Shown: in pieces, positions 27,487 through 36,959 of the stretch | Layout of the letters: each line of letters opens with the position of its first letter | Position numbering within the stretch: the first letter of the stretch is position 1 | Assembly: GCA_020630435.1 (NCBI GenBank) | Contig: JAHDBJ010000007.1 | Span: forward strand, 117,834 to 181,833 | DNA length: 64,000 nucleotides | Source of the DNA: Saprospiraceae bacterium | GTDB taxonomy: Bacteria; Bacteroidota; Bacteroidia; Chitinophagales; Saprospiraceae | Reading direction: 5' to 3' | Notes under the pieces: generated by a model | The model's input: only the letters and a program-made list of their open reading frames with translations | Told to the model about the DNA's origin: nothing | The model's database searches: none | Position numbers and translations under genes: made by a program

Positions 27487-28770
27487 ATGAGAGTCTTAAT
27501 ATATAATATATTCTTAATAATAATATCCAACCAACTTTTTGCACAACAAACTCCTGCTACACCACAAACAGGAAGTATTTTAATACAAAATGCCAAGCTT
27601 CACGTAGGAGATGGTGCTGTTATTGAAAATGCTTTAATTGGTTTTGAAAATGGTAAAATAACCCTAGTTGGTGATGCTAGAAACATACGGATAGATAAAA
27701 GTATTTATACTCAAATAATTAATGCCGAAGGCAAAGAAGTTTATCCTGGTATTATAGCACCCAATACCCAAATAGGCTTAGTAGAAATATCAGCCGTACG
27801 ATCGAGCAATGATAATCGTGAGGTCGGCACTTTTAATCCGAGTATCCGTTCCATAATTGCTTACAATACAGATTCTAGAGTCACTCCCACCATTCGTTCA
27901 AACGGCATTTTGCTAGCAGAAGTTGTACCGCAAGGTGGACGTATACCTGGACAGTCCAGTATTGTTGAGCTAGATGGATGGAACTGGGAAGATGCTGCCT
28001 ATAGAACAGATATGGCTATTCATTTACATTGGCCTAGAGCATTTCGTCGTGGCGGTTGGTGGGCAGCACCTGGACCAATCACCAAGAATAAAGATTATGA
28101 TAAACAAGTTCAAGCCATTACCGATTTTTTTGCTGAAGCAAAAGCCTATAGTGGTACAGGTGTAAAAAACTTGAAATTTGAAGCGATGAAAGGTTTATTT
28201 AATGGTACTAAAAAATTAATGATTCATTGCAACCACCCTACAGCTATAAAGGAAGCTGTTTTATTTGCTAAAAAACATAATATCCCCCCCATCATTGTTG
28301 GAGGGCGTCATGCTTGGCGTATTACAGATTTCCTAAAAGAACACAATGTACCTATTATATTAGGAGCAACCCAAGATCTCCCGTTTAGCGAAGATGAAGA
28401 CATCGATCAACCTTTTAAAAATGCGACTATACTCGAAGAAGCGGAGCTTTTATATGCGTTTAGTATGAATGGTGCATGGCAACAACGTAACCTGTTATTC
28501 CAAGCGGGGCAAGCTGTTGCTTTTGGGTTGGATTATGAAGATGCTATTAAAGGATTAACTTCTAATACAGCTCAAATTTTAGGAATTGCCGATAAAGTAG
28601 GAACGATAACGGAAGGAAAAGATGCCACACTCATTATTGTAAAAGGCGATATATTAGATATGCGAACAAGCCAAGTAGAAAAAGCTTTTGTTCGTGGTAA
28701 AGCGATTGATTTAGACAATAAACAAAAAGCATTAGCTCGGAAATTTAGAGGAAAATACCAACGGCAATAA
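27487..28770 (+). CDS. Exported amidohydrolase-like protein, metal site incomplete
   Basis: 427 residues. Signal peptide (1-19, ending FAQ). Amidohydrolase fold with the N-terminal small beta domain (about 28-85) and TIM barrel, ending with the DATLIIVKGDILD strand pair typical of the superfamily. The HxH motif is replaced by APNTQIG (about 98-104), while later histidines (MIHCNHP and GGRHAW) remain, so it is probably a non-canonical or inactive partner of the preceding gene. Translation starts just after a run of 13 A (27471-27483). The 8-base spacing to the next gene suggests an operon. Confidence 0.8.
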   Translation: MRVLIYNIFLIIISNQLFAQQTPATPQTGSILIQNAKLHVGDGAVIENALIGFENGKITLVGDARNIRIDKSIYTQIINAEGKEVYPGIIAPNTQIGLVEISAVRSSNDNREVGTFNPSIRSIIAYNTDSRVTPTIRSNGILLAEVVPQGGRIPGQSSIVELDGWNWEDAAYRTDMAIHLHWPRAFRRGGWWAAPGPITKNKDYDKQVQAITDFFAEAKAYSGTGVKNLKFEAMKGLFNGTKKLMIHCNHPTAIKEAVLFAKKHNIPPIIVGGRHAWRITDFLKEHNVPIILGATQDLPFSEDEDIDQPFKNATILEEAELLYAFSMNGAWQQRNLLFQAGQAVAFGLDYEDAIKGLTSNTAQILGIADKVGTITEGKDATLIIVKGDILDMRTSQVEKAFVRGKAIDLDNKQKALARKFRGKYQRQ

Positions 28771-28777
28771 TCATTAT

Positions 28778-29848
28778 ATGAATCCGCCCAAACGCATCTT
28801 ATATACAGTACTCAATTGGGGATTGGGTCATGCTGCTCGTTCTATTCCAATAATCAATGCCCTATTGGAACAAAATATTGAAATCATATTGGCATCAGAC
28901 GGCGTGGCATTTCACCTATTAGAAAAAGAATTTCCTCAGCTTCCTATAGTAACGTTACCAGCATATAATATTCGGTATCCTTCAGATAATATGGTCTGGA
29001 GTATTGCACCACAACTACCCAAAATATTAAAAGCCATTTTGCAAGAAAATCGTTATACTGTAGACTTAGTCCGCAAACATAAAATTAATGGAATCATCTC
29101 TGATAGTCGTTTTGGCTGTTATCATGCTACTCTACCAACTGTGTTTATTAGTCACCAGTTAAGCCTTAAAATGCCCAATAAACTATTATCAAAACTAGCC
29201 AATAATGCTAATCGCTTTTGGTTGAAAAAATTTAAGGAAATCTGGGTACCTGACATCAATTCAACACAAAACCTCTCTGGTGATTTATCCTTATATCAAG
29301 GATTGAAAAAGGTATATTTTTTAGGTATTCATTCAAGAATGTCTAGAACTAAAAATGTCGATATTCAATACGATGCAATCGCTGTTTTATCTGGTCCAGA
29401 ACCACAAAGAACATTTTTACAAAAAGAATTAATACAAAAATTTCAAAAACTTGAAGGAAAATACCTTGTAGTTTGTGGCAGAACAGATGAACAATACGAT
29501 AAAAATATTTCTAAAAATATCCGTCTTGTTTCTTTTATGACTACTAAAGAGTTAAACCAAGCAATCTTGAATAGTCGATTTGTCATTACCCGTTCAGGTT
29601 ATACCACTTTGTTAGATTTAGCACATTTACAAAAAAGAGCTATTCTTATTCCTACACCAGGACAGACTGAACAAATATATTTAGCAGAACGATTAGCAAA
29701 TCAAAAATCATTTGTCATCCAAACACAAGGAAATATTAACATAACACAAGGCTTGAAAGCACTAGAAAATACAAGTACTTTTTCTAACCTTTCTTCCTCT
29801 AATCTAGAATTAGAGTATAGAATTCAAAAATGGTTGGAAAGTTTTTAG
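28778..29848 (+). CDS. Glycosyltransferase of the MurG/UGT (GT-B) fold
   Basis: 356 residues. N-terminal Rossmann half beginning YTVLNWGLGHAARSIPII (about 9-26), the Gly-rich loop of GT-B enzymes that read from one end of an acceptor, and a C-terminal donor-binding half with SRFVITRSGYTTLLDLAHLQKRAILIPTPGQTEQ (split around 263-296), the GT28-like acidic and Gly motif. No signal or membrane segment, so it acts on the cytoplasmic side, perhaps on a lipid or surface sugar. Donor and acceptor unknown. Confidence 0.82.
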   Translation: MNPPKRILYTVLNWGLGHAARSIPIINALLEQNIEIILASDGVAFHLLEKEFPQLPIVTLPAYNIRYPSDNMVWSIAPQLPKILKAILQENRYTVDLVRKHKINGIISDSRFGCYHATLPTVFISHQLSLKMPNKLLSKLANNANRFWLKKFKEIWVPDINSTQNLSGDLSLYQGLKKVYFLGIHSRMSRTKNVDIQYDAIAVLSGPEPQRTFLQKELIQKFQKLEGKYLVVCGRTDEQYDKNISKNIRLVSFMTTKELNQAILNSRFVITRSGYTTLLDLAHLQKRAILIPTPGQTEQIYLAERLANQKSFVIQTQGNINITQGLKALENTSTFSNLSSSNLELEYRIQKWLESF

Positions 29849-29908
29849 AAAAAACCTATTAACTTTACAGCCTAAGCCCACCGTTAAACTTTACAATAGT
29901 TTTTAATT

Positions 29909-30973
29909 ATGGATAGTGTTCAGTTAGACAACTATAATATATTGATTGGCAATATAGAACAGACTTTTAAGTCTTTTATCAAGGATAAACAATATTCTCG
30001 TATAATCATTATTGTAGATGAAAACACCTCACGAGATTGTTTACCAATTTTATTAAAAAAAATAAATATTGAAACACCTATTATTATACAGATTCAAGCA
30101 GGAGAAGTACATAAGACGATCGAAACTTGCCAAAAAATATGGCAAAAAATGATGGAAAAAGGTGTAGATCGTAGAGGGCTAGTTTTGAACCTTGGAGGAG
30201 GTGTAATCGGAGACATGGGAGGATTTTGTGCAAGCACTTTCAAGCGAGGTATCGACTTTGTTCAAATCCCAACGACTTTATTATCTCAAGTCGACGCCTC
30301 TATTGGCGGTAAACTAGGGATAGATTTTGGAGAAATTAAAAATAGTGTTGGAATATTCAGAAACCCACAAGCTGTTTTAATTGATGTTCAATTTTTAAAA
30401 ACCTTATCTTCTAGAGAAGTTCGAAGTGGCTTTGCAGAACTCATTAAACACGCTTTAATTGATGATTTAAAACATTGGGAAGAATTATCAAAAATTGACG
30501 ATTTAAACGTTGTTGATTGGAATGTTTATCTAAAAAATTCTTTATTAGTAAAAAAATGTGTTGTAGAGGAAGATCCCTTTGAAAAAGGATGGAGAAAAGT
30601 ATTGAATTTTGGACATACCATTGGCCATGCAATAGAAAGCATTGCTTTAAAAACGAATACCCCTTTTCTACATGGCGAAGCTATTGCTATAGGTATGGTA
30701 TGTGAGTCTTGGTTATCTTATAAGGAAGCAAAATTACCTAAAAAAGAATTAGATTTTATCACCCAATTTATATTAAAACTATATGCTCATCATCCATTAA
30801 AAGAAGAACAGTTTGATGATTATATTAAATTGATGCAGAACGATAAAAAAAATGAAAACAGTTTGATTAATTTTACGTTATTGGAGGAGATTGGAACTCC
30901 CAAAGTCAATCAAAATTGTTCCGACGACTTAATTAAAAATAGCCTAAAGTATTATAATACAATCTCATTTTAA
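29909..30973 (+). CDS. aroB: 3-dehydroquinate synthase
   Basis: 354 residues. Converts DAHP to 3-dehydroquinate, second step of the shikimate pathway, using NAD+ and a divalent metal. Conserved GGGVIGDMGGF (about 92-102), PTTLLSQVDASIGGKLGID (about 123-141) with NAD and substrate residues, and the zinc ligands in the E-x-x-K-H (AELIKHALID), GHTIGHAIE and HGEAIAIGM segments are all present. Complete and likely active. Follows the glycosyltransferase after 60 bases. Confidence 0.96.
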   Translation: MDSVQLDNYNILIGNIEQTFKSFIKDKQYSRIIIIVDENTSRDCLPILLKKINIETPIIIQIQAGEVHKTIETCQKIWQKMMEKGVDRRGLVLNLGGGVIGDMGGFCASTFKRGIDFVQIPTTLLSQVDASIGGKLGIDFGEIKNSVGIFRNPQAVLIDVQFLKTLSSREVRSGFAELIKHALIDDLKHWEELSKIDDLNVVDWNVYLKNSLLVKKCVVEEDPFEKGWRKVLNFGHTIGHAIESIALKTNTPFLHGEAIAIGMVCESWLSYKEAKLPKKELDFITQFILKLYAHHPLKEEQFDDYIKLMQNDKKNENSLINFTLLEEIGTPKVNQNCSDDLIKNSLKYYNTISF

Positions 30974-31332
30974 CTAAAATAATTTCATATTAAAAACCTT
31001 GACTTTAATCCTATAAAATGCTATTTTATAATAATATTTTAAGTTAAAAAAATCTTAAAAAAAGATTGCTAAAATTGAAACTTTTTTATCTCAAAAACGT
31101 ATAACACACGTTCAATAATACCCCATAAAAATCAAACATTTAACCTTGTTGTTTCTTTTAAAAATCAATTGAGATACAAACTATTGTTTAAAGGTGCTTT
31201 ATATATTAAAACAATAAGCCCTATGTGTTAAAAGTTAAGGATATAAGTAAACCCTACCAATCTATCTTTTAAACAATAGTCTTTATATTTTAATACTAGC
31301 AAAATTGTAAAACAAATTACAACTTATAATAA
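30974..31332. other. 359-base intergenic region with inverted repeats
   Basis: No gene was recognised. It contains an AT-only stem TATAAAAT-GCT-ATTTTATA (31012-31030), a possible weak terminator for aroB, and the perfect 13-base inverted repeat ACTATTGTTTAAA (31180-31192) / TTTAAACAATAGT (31268-31280), 75 bases apart, just before the DUF4175 gene. Confidence 0.6.
31180..31280. repeat. Perfect 13-base inverted repeat upstream of the DUF4175 gene
   Basis: ACTATTGTTTAAA at 31180-31192 and its reverse complement at 31268-31280. It may be a paired operator or an extended leader structure. Confidence 0.7.
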
Positions 31333-34300
31333 ATGGCAAAAAATAACTACCAGTTATTAATAAAGAAATTAGACCAGTTTATTAGAAAATTTTATATCAA
31401 TAAATTAATTAGAGGGGTACTCTACAGTATTGCTATAATTGTTGGTTTATTTTTACTTTTCAACTTACTAGAATCACAATTTTTCTTTAGTACTTCTGTC
31501 CGTAAAGGACTTTATTATTCCTTTTTAGGAATTAGTACTTTATCCTTACTCGGATGGGTTTTTATCCCCCTAGCTCAATATTTCCGATTGGGTAGAGTTA
31601 TTTCGCATGAACAAGCTGCCAAAATTATAGGGGAGCATTTTACAGGTGTAAAAGATAAGTTGTTAAACCTATTACAATTAAAACAAAAAGCTAATCAGGT
31701 AGAAGACTCTGATCTTTTGTTGGCTAGTATCAATCAAAAATCTGAAGATATTAAGTTAGTACCCTTTAAAAAAGCCATTAATTTAGGTCAAAATAGAAAA
31801 TACCTTTGGTATGCTTTACCTCCTTTAATGTTGCTTCTTGGTGTTTTATTTATTAATGCTAATCTAATTACAGATAGTACTACAAGATTAATTAACAATG
31901 ATAAAGAGTTTGAACGTGAGGCACCATTCCATTTTAAAGTTAGTAATGAAAACTTGAGTGTGATTGAGCATGAAGATTTTTTATTAAATGTAGAAGTAGA
32001 GGGAGAAATTTTACCAAATGAGGTTTTTATTGACATTGATGATTATAAATATAAATTGACTCAAGTAGAAAAAAATCAATTTACCTATAAATTTAATAAT
32101 GTCCAAAAGGAAACCAACTTTAAATTAACTTCTGGGGGATTTGATTCTGAAAACTATGAATTGGGTGTACTTAGAAAACCCAATATATTAGGTTTTGATG
32201 TTCGATTAAATTATCCTTCTTATACACAACGAAAAAATGAAACATTAGCTAATATTGGAGATATGGTCGTTCCTCTTGGAACAAACATCTCTTGGAGCTT
32301 TAAGACTAAAAACACCGACGATATTAGTATTCAATATGCCAATCAAAAACCCAAAAAAATCAAACAACTAAATGAGACTGCTTTTAGAACAGGTTTAAAA
32401 GCAATGCGTGATCAAGGCTATAAAATATATGTTTCTAATAAAGATTTACAAAATGCGGACTCCGTCAATTATTCGATTACTGTTATTCCTGACTTACACC
32501 CTACCATCAATGTTCAGCAATTTGCTGATAGTCTAGATAACACTTTGATGTTTTTTGTCGGGGATGCCTCCGATGACTATGGTTTAAATAACCTTACATT
32601 TAATTATTCCCTTCAAAAATCAGGTAGTAGCACCGCACAACTTCAATCCATTCCGATTAATGCAAGCCCTACAGGTAAAGCTGTTCAGTATGATTACACT
32701 TGGGATGTCAATGAACTTGGGCTAAAACCTGGTGATAAGCTAACCTATTACTTTGAAGTATGGGATAACGATGCTATTAACGGACGGAAGTCTGCTAGAA
32801 CGAATGTGATGAATTTTGCAATGCCGACGATTGCCGAATATCAAGAACAAGAAGATAAAAACAATGAAGAGATAAATAAGAAGATCGATGAAGCGAAGAA
32901 AGAATCTAAAGCAATTAAAGATGAGATGAAACGGGTAAGAGAAAAGCTACTTCAGGAAAAAGAGATCGACTGGCAAACTAGGAAGGAAATTGAAAAGCTC
33001 CTAGAACGTCAAAAAAATCTTGAACAACAAATTGAGAGTGCCAAAGAAGATTTTCAAGAAAACCTAGAAAATCAAGAAGAATTCAGTCAGCCCGATGAAC
33101 AATTGATGGAAAAACAAGAAAAAGTTCAAGAGTTATTTGAGGAGTTGATGAGTGATGAAATGAAAGAAATGCTAAAACAATTAGAAGAATTACTTCAAGA
33201 GATGAATAAAGAGGATGCGATGGATGAATTGAGGAATTTCGAAATGGGTGATGAAGAATTAAGCAAAGAACTTGATCGATTACAAGAAATGTTGAAGCAA
33301 CTGCAATTAGAAAAAGAAATGCAGGATCAAATAGACAAGTTGGAAAAATTGGCTGAAAAGCAGGAAAAGTTAAGTGAAGATACTGAGCAAAATAAAGATA
33401 CTCAACAAAACTTGGAAAAACGCCAAGAAGAAATCAATAAAGAATTTGATGAGGTACAGGAGAACATGGATAAGATGGAGGAAATGAATGAAGATTTGGA
33501 GAATAAAAAAGATATGGATGGAATGCAAGAAGAGATGGAAAATATTGACCAAGATCTCCAAGATAGTCAAGAAAACTTGGACAAAAAACAAAATAAAAAG
33601 GCCTCACAATCACAGAAAAATGCCGCTCAAAAGATGCAACAGATGGCAAAAGGCATGGAGATGTCTATGCAAGCAGGAGAGATGGACCAGATGGAAGAAG
33701 ATATGGATGCACTTCGCCAATTGCTAGAAAATCTAGTCACTCTATCCTTTGAACAGGAGGAGGTAATGGGTGATATTAAAAAAACAGCCATTAATACTCC
33801 AAAATATACAGAGTTGGTTCAAGGGCAGTACAAGATCAAGGATGATTTCAAACTTGTTGAAGATAGTTTACAAGCCCTAAGTAAACGGGTATACCAGATT
33901 GAATCTTTTGTTACAGAGAAAGTAACTGAAATAAAAGAACATATTGGTACAAGTTTAGAGGAACTGGAAGAAAGAAGAAAATCTCCAGCAGCTGTACACC
34001 AACAGAGTTCCATGAAAGGGTTAAATGATTTGGCTCTAATGCTGAGTGAGGTTATGAATCAAATGCAACAATCAATGGCGTCAGCAATGTCTGGTAGCCA
34101 GAATTGCTCTAAACCAGGTAATAAAGCAGGTAGCAAACCTGGTGATAAAAAAGGACAAGGTCAAGGGCAATCTCAAGAACAATTAAATAAGGAGATGCAA
34201 AAAATGCTTGACGCTATGAAAAATGGGAAGGGCGGGAAAATGAGCAAAGAATTTGCACAAATGGCAAAACGCCAAGCAGCCATTCGACGAGCATTAGAAA

Positions 34301-34668
34301 AATTACAAAAAGAAAGACAAGAAAAAGGGAAAGGAGCAAGCAAAGAACTTCAAGAGTTGATTGATGAAATGAATAAAACAGAAACAAATCTTGTCAATAA
34401 AAAATTAAATAATCGTACACTAAAACGACAACAAGATATTCTCACTCGCCTTCTTGAGCATGAGAAAGCAGAACGGGAGGAAGAGTATGATAATAAACGT
34501 AAAGCAGAACGCCCCCAGGAGAGAGAACGAAAAATGCCGCCTCAGTTAGAAGAATATATCAAAAAACGAGAAGCAGAAATAGATATGTATAAATCTGTTT
34601 CTCCAGCACTAAAACCATATTATAAGTTTTTAGTTGAGGAATATTTTAAAAAGTTAAAATCAAAATAA
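31333..34668 (+). CDS. DUF4175-like membrane protein with very long coiled coil
   Basis: 1111 residues. Two membrane helices near the N-terminus (about 24-45 and 57-77), a third at about 155-177, then an extracytoplasmic beta-rich region (about 180-490) and a highly charged Glu/Lys/Gln-rich coiled coil (about 500-860), a Gly/Ser/Lys-rich stretch (about 900-960) and another helical region to the end. This plan matches the DUF4175 family widespread in Bacteroidota. The function is unknown; the span suggests an envelope-spanning structural or trafficking role. Met and acidic residues are strongly enriched in the coiled coil. Confidence 0.85.
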   Translation: MAKNNYQLLIKKLDQFIRKFYINKLIRGVLYSIAIIVGLFLLFNLLESQFFFSTSVRKGLYYSFLGISTLSLLGWVFIPLAQYFRLGRVISHEQAAKIIGEHFTGVKDKLLNLLQLKQKANQVEDSDLLLASINQKSEDIKLVPFKKAINLGQNRKYLWYALPPLMLLLGVLFINANLITDSTTRLINNDKEFEREAPFHFKVSNENLSVIEHEDFLLNVEVEGEILPNEVFIDIDDYKYKLTQVEKNQFTYKFNNVQKETNFKLTSGGFDSENYELGVLRKPNILGFDVRLNYPSYTQRKNETLANIGDMVVPLGTNISWSFKTKNTDDISIQYANQKPKKIKQLNETAFRTGLKAMRDQGYKIYVSNKDLQNADSVNYSITVIPDLHPTINVQQFADSLDNTLMFFVGDASDDYGLNNLTFNYSLQKSGSSTAQLQSIPINASPTGKAVQYDYTWDVNELGLKPGDKLTYYFEVWDNDAINGRKSARTNVMNFAMPTIAEYQEQEDKNNEEINKKIDEAKKESKAIKDEMKRVREKLLQEKEIDWQTRKEIEKLLERQKNLEQQIESAKEDFQENLENQEEFSQPDEQLMEKQEKVQELFEELMSDEMKEMLKQLEELLQEMNKEDAMDELRNFEMGDEELSKELDRLQEMLKQLQLEKEMQDQIDKLEKLAEKQEKLSEDTEQNKDTQQNLEKRQEEINKEFDEVQENMDKMEEMNEDLENKKDMDGMQEEMENIDQDLQDSQENLDKKQNKKASQSQKNAAQKMQQMAKGMEMSMQAGEMDQMEEDMDALRQLLENLVTLSFEQEEVMGDIKKTAINTPKYTELVQGQYKIKDDFKLVEDSLQALSKRVYQIESFVTEKVTEIKEHIGTSLEELEERRKSPAAVHQQSSMKGLNDLALMLSEVMNQMQQSMASAMSGSQNCSKPGNKAGSKPGDKKGQGQGQSQEQLNKEMQKMLDAMKNGKGGKMSKEFAQMAKRQAAIRRALEKLQKERQEKGKGASKELQELIDEMNKTETNLVNKKLNNRTLKRQQDILTRLLEHEKAEREEEYDNKRKAERPQERERKMPPQLEEYIKKREAEIDMYKSVSPALKPYYKFLVEEYFKKLKSK

Positions 34669-34773
34669 TCCTAAATCAGCAAGAAACAAGAAACAAGAAA
34701 CGAATCAACATTACAAACCCACAACTTACCCTATTTTTATTATACTATAAAATAGGACAAACAATTTTTTAAA

Positions 34774-35178
34774 ATGATTCAAAAACAGGAAATGCTGGTA
34801 CTAAGTTCAGAGCCTAAGAATGTTTCTAAAGTAGAACCGTTCATTGAACGTTTGGTTGGAAAATATCATATCCGTCCCGATGTTTATGGTAATATTTTAA
34901 TTACACTCACCGAAGCTGTAACTAATGCTATCGTCCATGGAAATGCTTCTAACAGTAAAAAAAATGTAGAAGTAAGTTTACAAAAAGCAGAAAATAACCT
35001 CACCTTTATCATCTCTGATGAAGGAAAAGGATTTGATTATAGTAATCTGCCAGATCCAACCGCTCCCGAAAACTTACTAAAAGTAGGAGGGCGTGGTGTA
35101 TTTTTAATGAAACAACTTTCCGACCTCGTCATATTTTCAAATAATGGAAGTACTGTAGAAATTCAGTTTAGAATATGA
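34774..35178 (+). CDS. RsbW-like anti-sigma regulatory ATPase (HATPase_c)
   Basis: 134 residues, one GHKL ATPase domain of the serine kinase/anti-sigma (RsbW/SpoIIAB) group: N box EAVTNAIVHGN (about 49-59), G1 box DEGKGFD (about 87-93) and G2 box GGRGVFLMKQL (about 109-119). It would bind or phosphorylate an STAS anti-anti-sigma factor, or regulate another partner; none is adjacent. The start lies 105 bases after the DUF4175 gene, and the stop overlaps the ybeY start by four bases (ATGA), showing translational coupling. A tandem AAGAAAC x3 lies upstream at 34681-34701. Confidence 0.88.
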   Translation: MIQKQEMLVLSSEPKNVSKVEPFIERLVGKYHIRPDVYGNILITLTEAVTNAIVHGNASNSKKNVEVSLQKAENNLTFIISDEGKGFDYSNLPDPTAPENLLKVGGRGVFLMKQLSDLVIFSNNGSTVEIQFRI

Positions 35179-35618
35179 ACAAACTGGAGCAACAAGCAAA
35201 AGCAATTCAATTTTATTCTGAAGCAATTGATTTTAAACTTAAGAATCAAAAAAAAATCACCCATTGGATAAACCAAACAATACTTCAAGAAAAGGGTAAA
35301 TTATCTTTTCTAAACTTCATTTTTTGTTCAGATGAGTACCTCTATAAAATAAACATGGAGTATTTAAATCATGATACTTATACAGATGTCATTACCTTCC
35401 CATATTCTGATGAAATTATAGAGGGAGATATTTTTATTAGCATTGATAGAGTAAATGATAATGCGAAACAACAAAATGTACTCTTTGAACATGAGCTACT
35501 TCGAGTAATTATTCACGGTGTATTGCATTTACTAGGATACAAAGATAAATCCTCTAAAGAAGTTGCATTAATACGAGCTAAGGAAGACAATTATATCAAA
35601 GCATTCTTCTGTATATAA
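35175..35618 (+). CDS. ybeY: Endoribonuclease YbeY (16S rRNA maturation)
   Basis: 147 residues. YbeY is a zinc-dependent single-strand RNase needed for 16S rRNA 3'-end processing and ribosome quality control. The core DVITFPYSDEIIEGDIFIS (about 62-80) and the helix IIHGVLHLLGYKDKS are clear. The usual H-x3-H-x5-H zinc motif has its third His replaced by Asp (HGVLHLLGYKD), a form common in Bacteroidota, so activity is probably kept. Translation is coupled to the preceding ATPase gene. Confidence 0.9.
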   Translation: MNKLEQQAKAIQFYSEAIDFKLKNQKKITHWINQTILQEKGKLSFLNFIFCSDEYLYKINMEYLNHDTYTDVITFPYSDEIIEGDIFISIDRVNDNAKQQNVLFEHELLRVIIHGVLHLLGYKDKSSKEVALIRAKEDNYIKAFFCI

Positions 35619-35629
35619 ACATAAAAACT

Positions 35630-36208
35630 ATGCAGGAGCTTCTTCAACAAATCAAACAATGTACACTTTGTGCCAAACATCTGCCCCTAGGAGCTAACCC
35701 TGTCATAAGTGTCCATACTGAAGCAAAAATTTTAATCATTGGTCAAGCTCCTGGTACTAAAGTTCACTATTCTGGTATTCCTTGGAATGACCAAAGTGGT
35801 ATACGATTAAGGCAATGGCTAGATGTTGAAAATGACCTATTCTATGATAATACAATTTTTGGTATTGTTCCGATGGGTTTTTGTTATCCTGGTAAAGGAA
35901 AATCAGGCGATTTACCTCCTAGACCAGAATGTGCGCCTGAATGGCATGAAGTACTATTCAAACAAATGCCTAAAGTACAACTTACTTTATTAATTGGACA
36001 GTATGCCCAAAAATATTATTTAAAAAAGAATGCAAAAAAAAATCTAACACAAACAGTTGCACATTATGAAGAATACTTACCCACTTATTTTCCACTCCCT
36101 CACCCTTCTCCTAGAAACCGCTTATGGCTCAAAAAAAATGATTGGTTTGAAAAAAATATTGTACCACAATTAAAAAACGTCATTCATTCAATCATCAAAA
36201 AATCCTGA
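35630..36208 (+). CDS. Uracil-DNA glycosylase family protein
   Basis: 192 residues. Motifs of the UDG superfamily are present: IGQAPGTKVHYSGIPWNDQSG (about 41-61) for the catalytic-water and uracil pocket, and LPHPSPRNRLWLKKN (about 156-170) as the DNA-intercalation loop. Cysteines in CTLC (about 11-14), GFCYPG and PECAPEW could ligate an iron-sulfur cluster as in family 4/5 enzymes. Its substrate, uracil or another deaminated base, is not certain. It is 11 bases after ybeY and ends four bases from the convergent TPR gene. Confidence 0.87.
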   Translation: MQELLQQIKQCTLCAKHLPLGANPVISVHTEAKILIIGQAPGTKVHYSGIPWNDQSGIRLRQWLDVENDLFYDNTIFGIVPMGFCYPGKGKSGDLPPRPECAPEWHEVLFKQMPKVQLTLLIGQYAQKYYLKKNAKKNLTQTVAHYEEYLPTYFPLPHPSPRNRLWLKKNDWFEKNIVPQLKNVIHSIIKKS

Positions 36209-36212
36209 CTTC

Positions 36213-36959
36213 TTAGTATTCTAATTGCTCCAAAATATCTGAAACTGCTGCTTTCTTATAATTAGGATATTGAGTTTGTATCGTACCAAATATACGCTTC
36301 ACTTCTTCTAAATTATTGTTCTTAAGAGCAATTAAGCCAAGATACCAAAGTGCATCTATTTTTAAATCATTATCCGTTTTTGTAGTCTCTAAAAAAGCCT
36401 TTTCAGCTTCCTTGTATTCTTCAATTGACATTAAAGCATTTCCTTTGTAAAAATAAAACATATAAGCATTAGACATCGTATCGGGAATACCACTAAATAG
36501 CTTTACAGCAGTTCTGAAATCTTCCTCTTTATAGGCATCCATCGCTTTTTCCCAATTATTTTTTTCATCCTCTATACTTCTTACAGAAGTAATATTAGGG
36601 TATGTTTTAAAATGTTCCGCAAATAATACTTCTGGAAGTTCCTCTTTAGGGATCGACTCCTTATTTGTATCACCACTAAAGTACCAAAAAGCAGCTCCTA
36701 ACGCTAGAAGGAGTAGAACACCTAATGCCATTAGGTAGTTTCTAGTAGTAGCTTTTTGCTCTGCTTGTTGCATTTCCAAGTGTATATTCCCCAGTTGCTC
36801 CTTAAGTTGGATACGAGCATGATGCTTTATAACCCCTTCTGCAAGCCGCTCCTTAAAACCATCAAGTTCTAATTGACGACTAAACTCTCCTTTATCTTTA
36901 TTAGATAATGTCCCCTTATAAAATTTATCCAATAATTTTTTTTGCATTGAATCTTTCAT
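36213..36959 (-). CDS. Membrane-anchored TPR protein, putative anti-sigma factor
   Basis: 248 residues. Cytoplasmic N-terminal part (about 1-75) with the short helical start typical of Bacteroidota anti-sigma proteins, one membrane helix (about 77-93, LMALGVLLLLALGAAFW), and a periplasmic tetratricopeptide part (about 125-245; DAYKEEDFRTAVKLF, KGNALMSIEEYKEAEKAF). It overlaps the sigma gene by four bases on the same strand, so it is very likely the sigma partner, with the TPR part sensing something in the periplasm. The pairing is inferred from overlap and topology. Confidence 0.8.
   Translation of the reverse strand: MKDSMQKKLLDKFYKGTLSNKDKGEFSRQLELDGFKERLAEGVIKHHARIQLKEQLGNIHLEMQQAEQKATTRNYLMALGVLLLLALGAAFWYFSGDTNKESIPKEELPEVLFAEHFKTYPNITSVRSIEDEKNNWEKAMDAYKEEDFRTAVKLFSGIPDTMSNAYMFYFYKGNALMSIEEYKEAEKAFLETTKTDNDLKIDALWYLGLIALKNNNLEEVKRIFGTIQTQYPNYKKAAVSDILEQLEY

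Noticed and set aside
33370..33649. Minus-strand hydrophobic frames in the DUF4175 gene
   Set aside because: They are the antisense of the Glu/Lys coiled coil, which always reads as Phe/Leu-rich; not genes.
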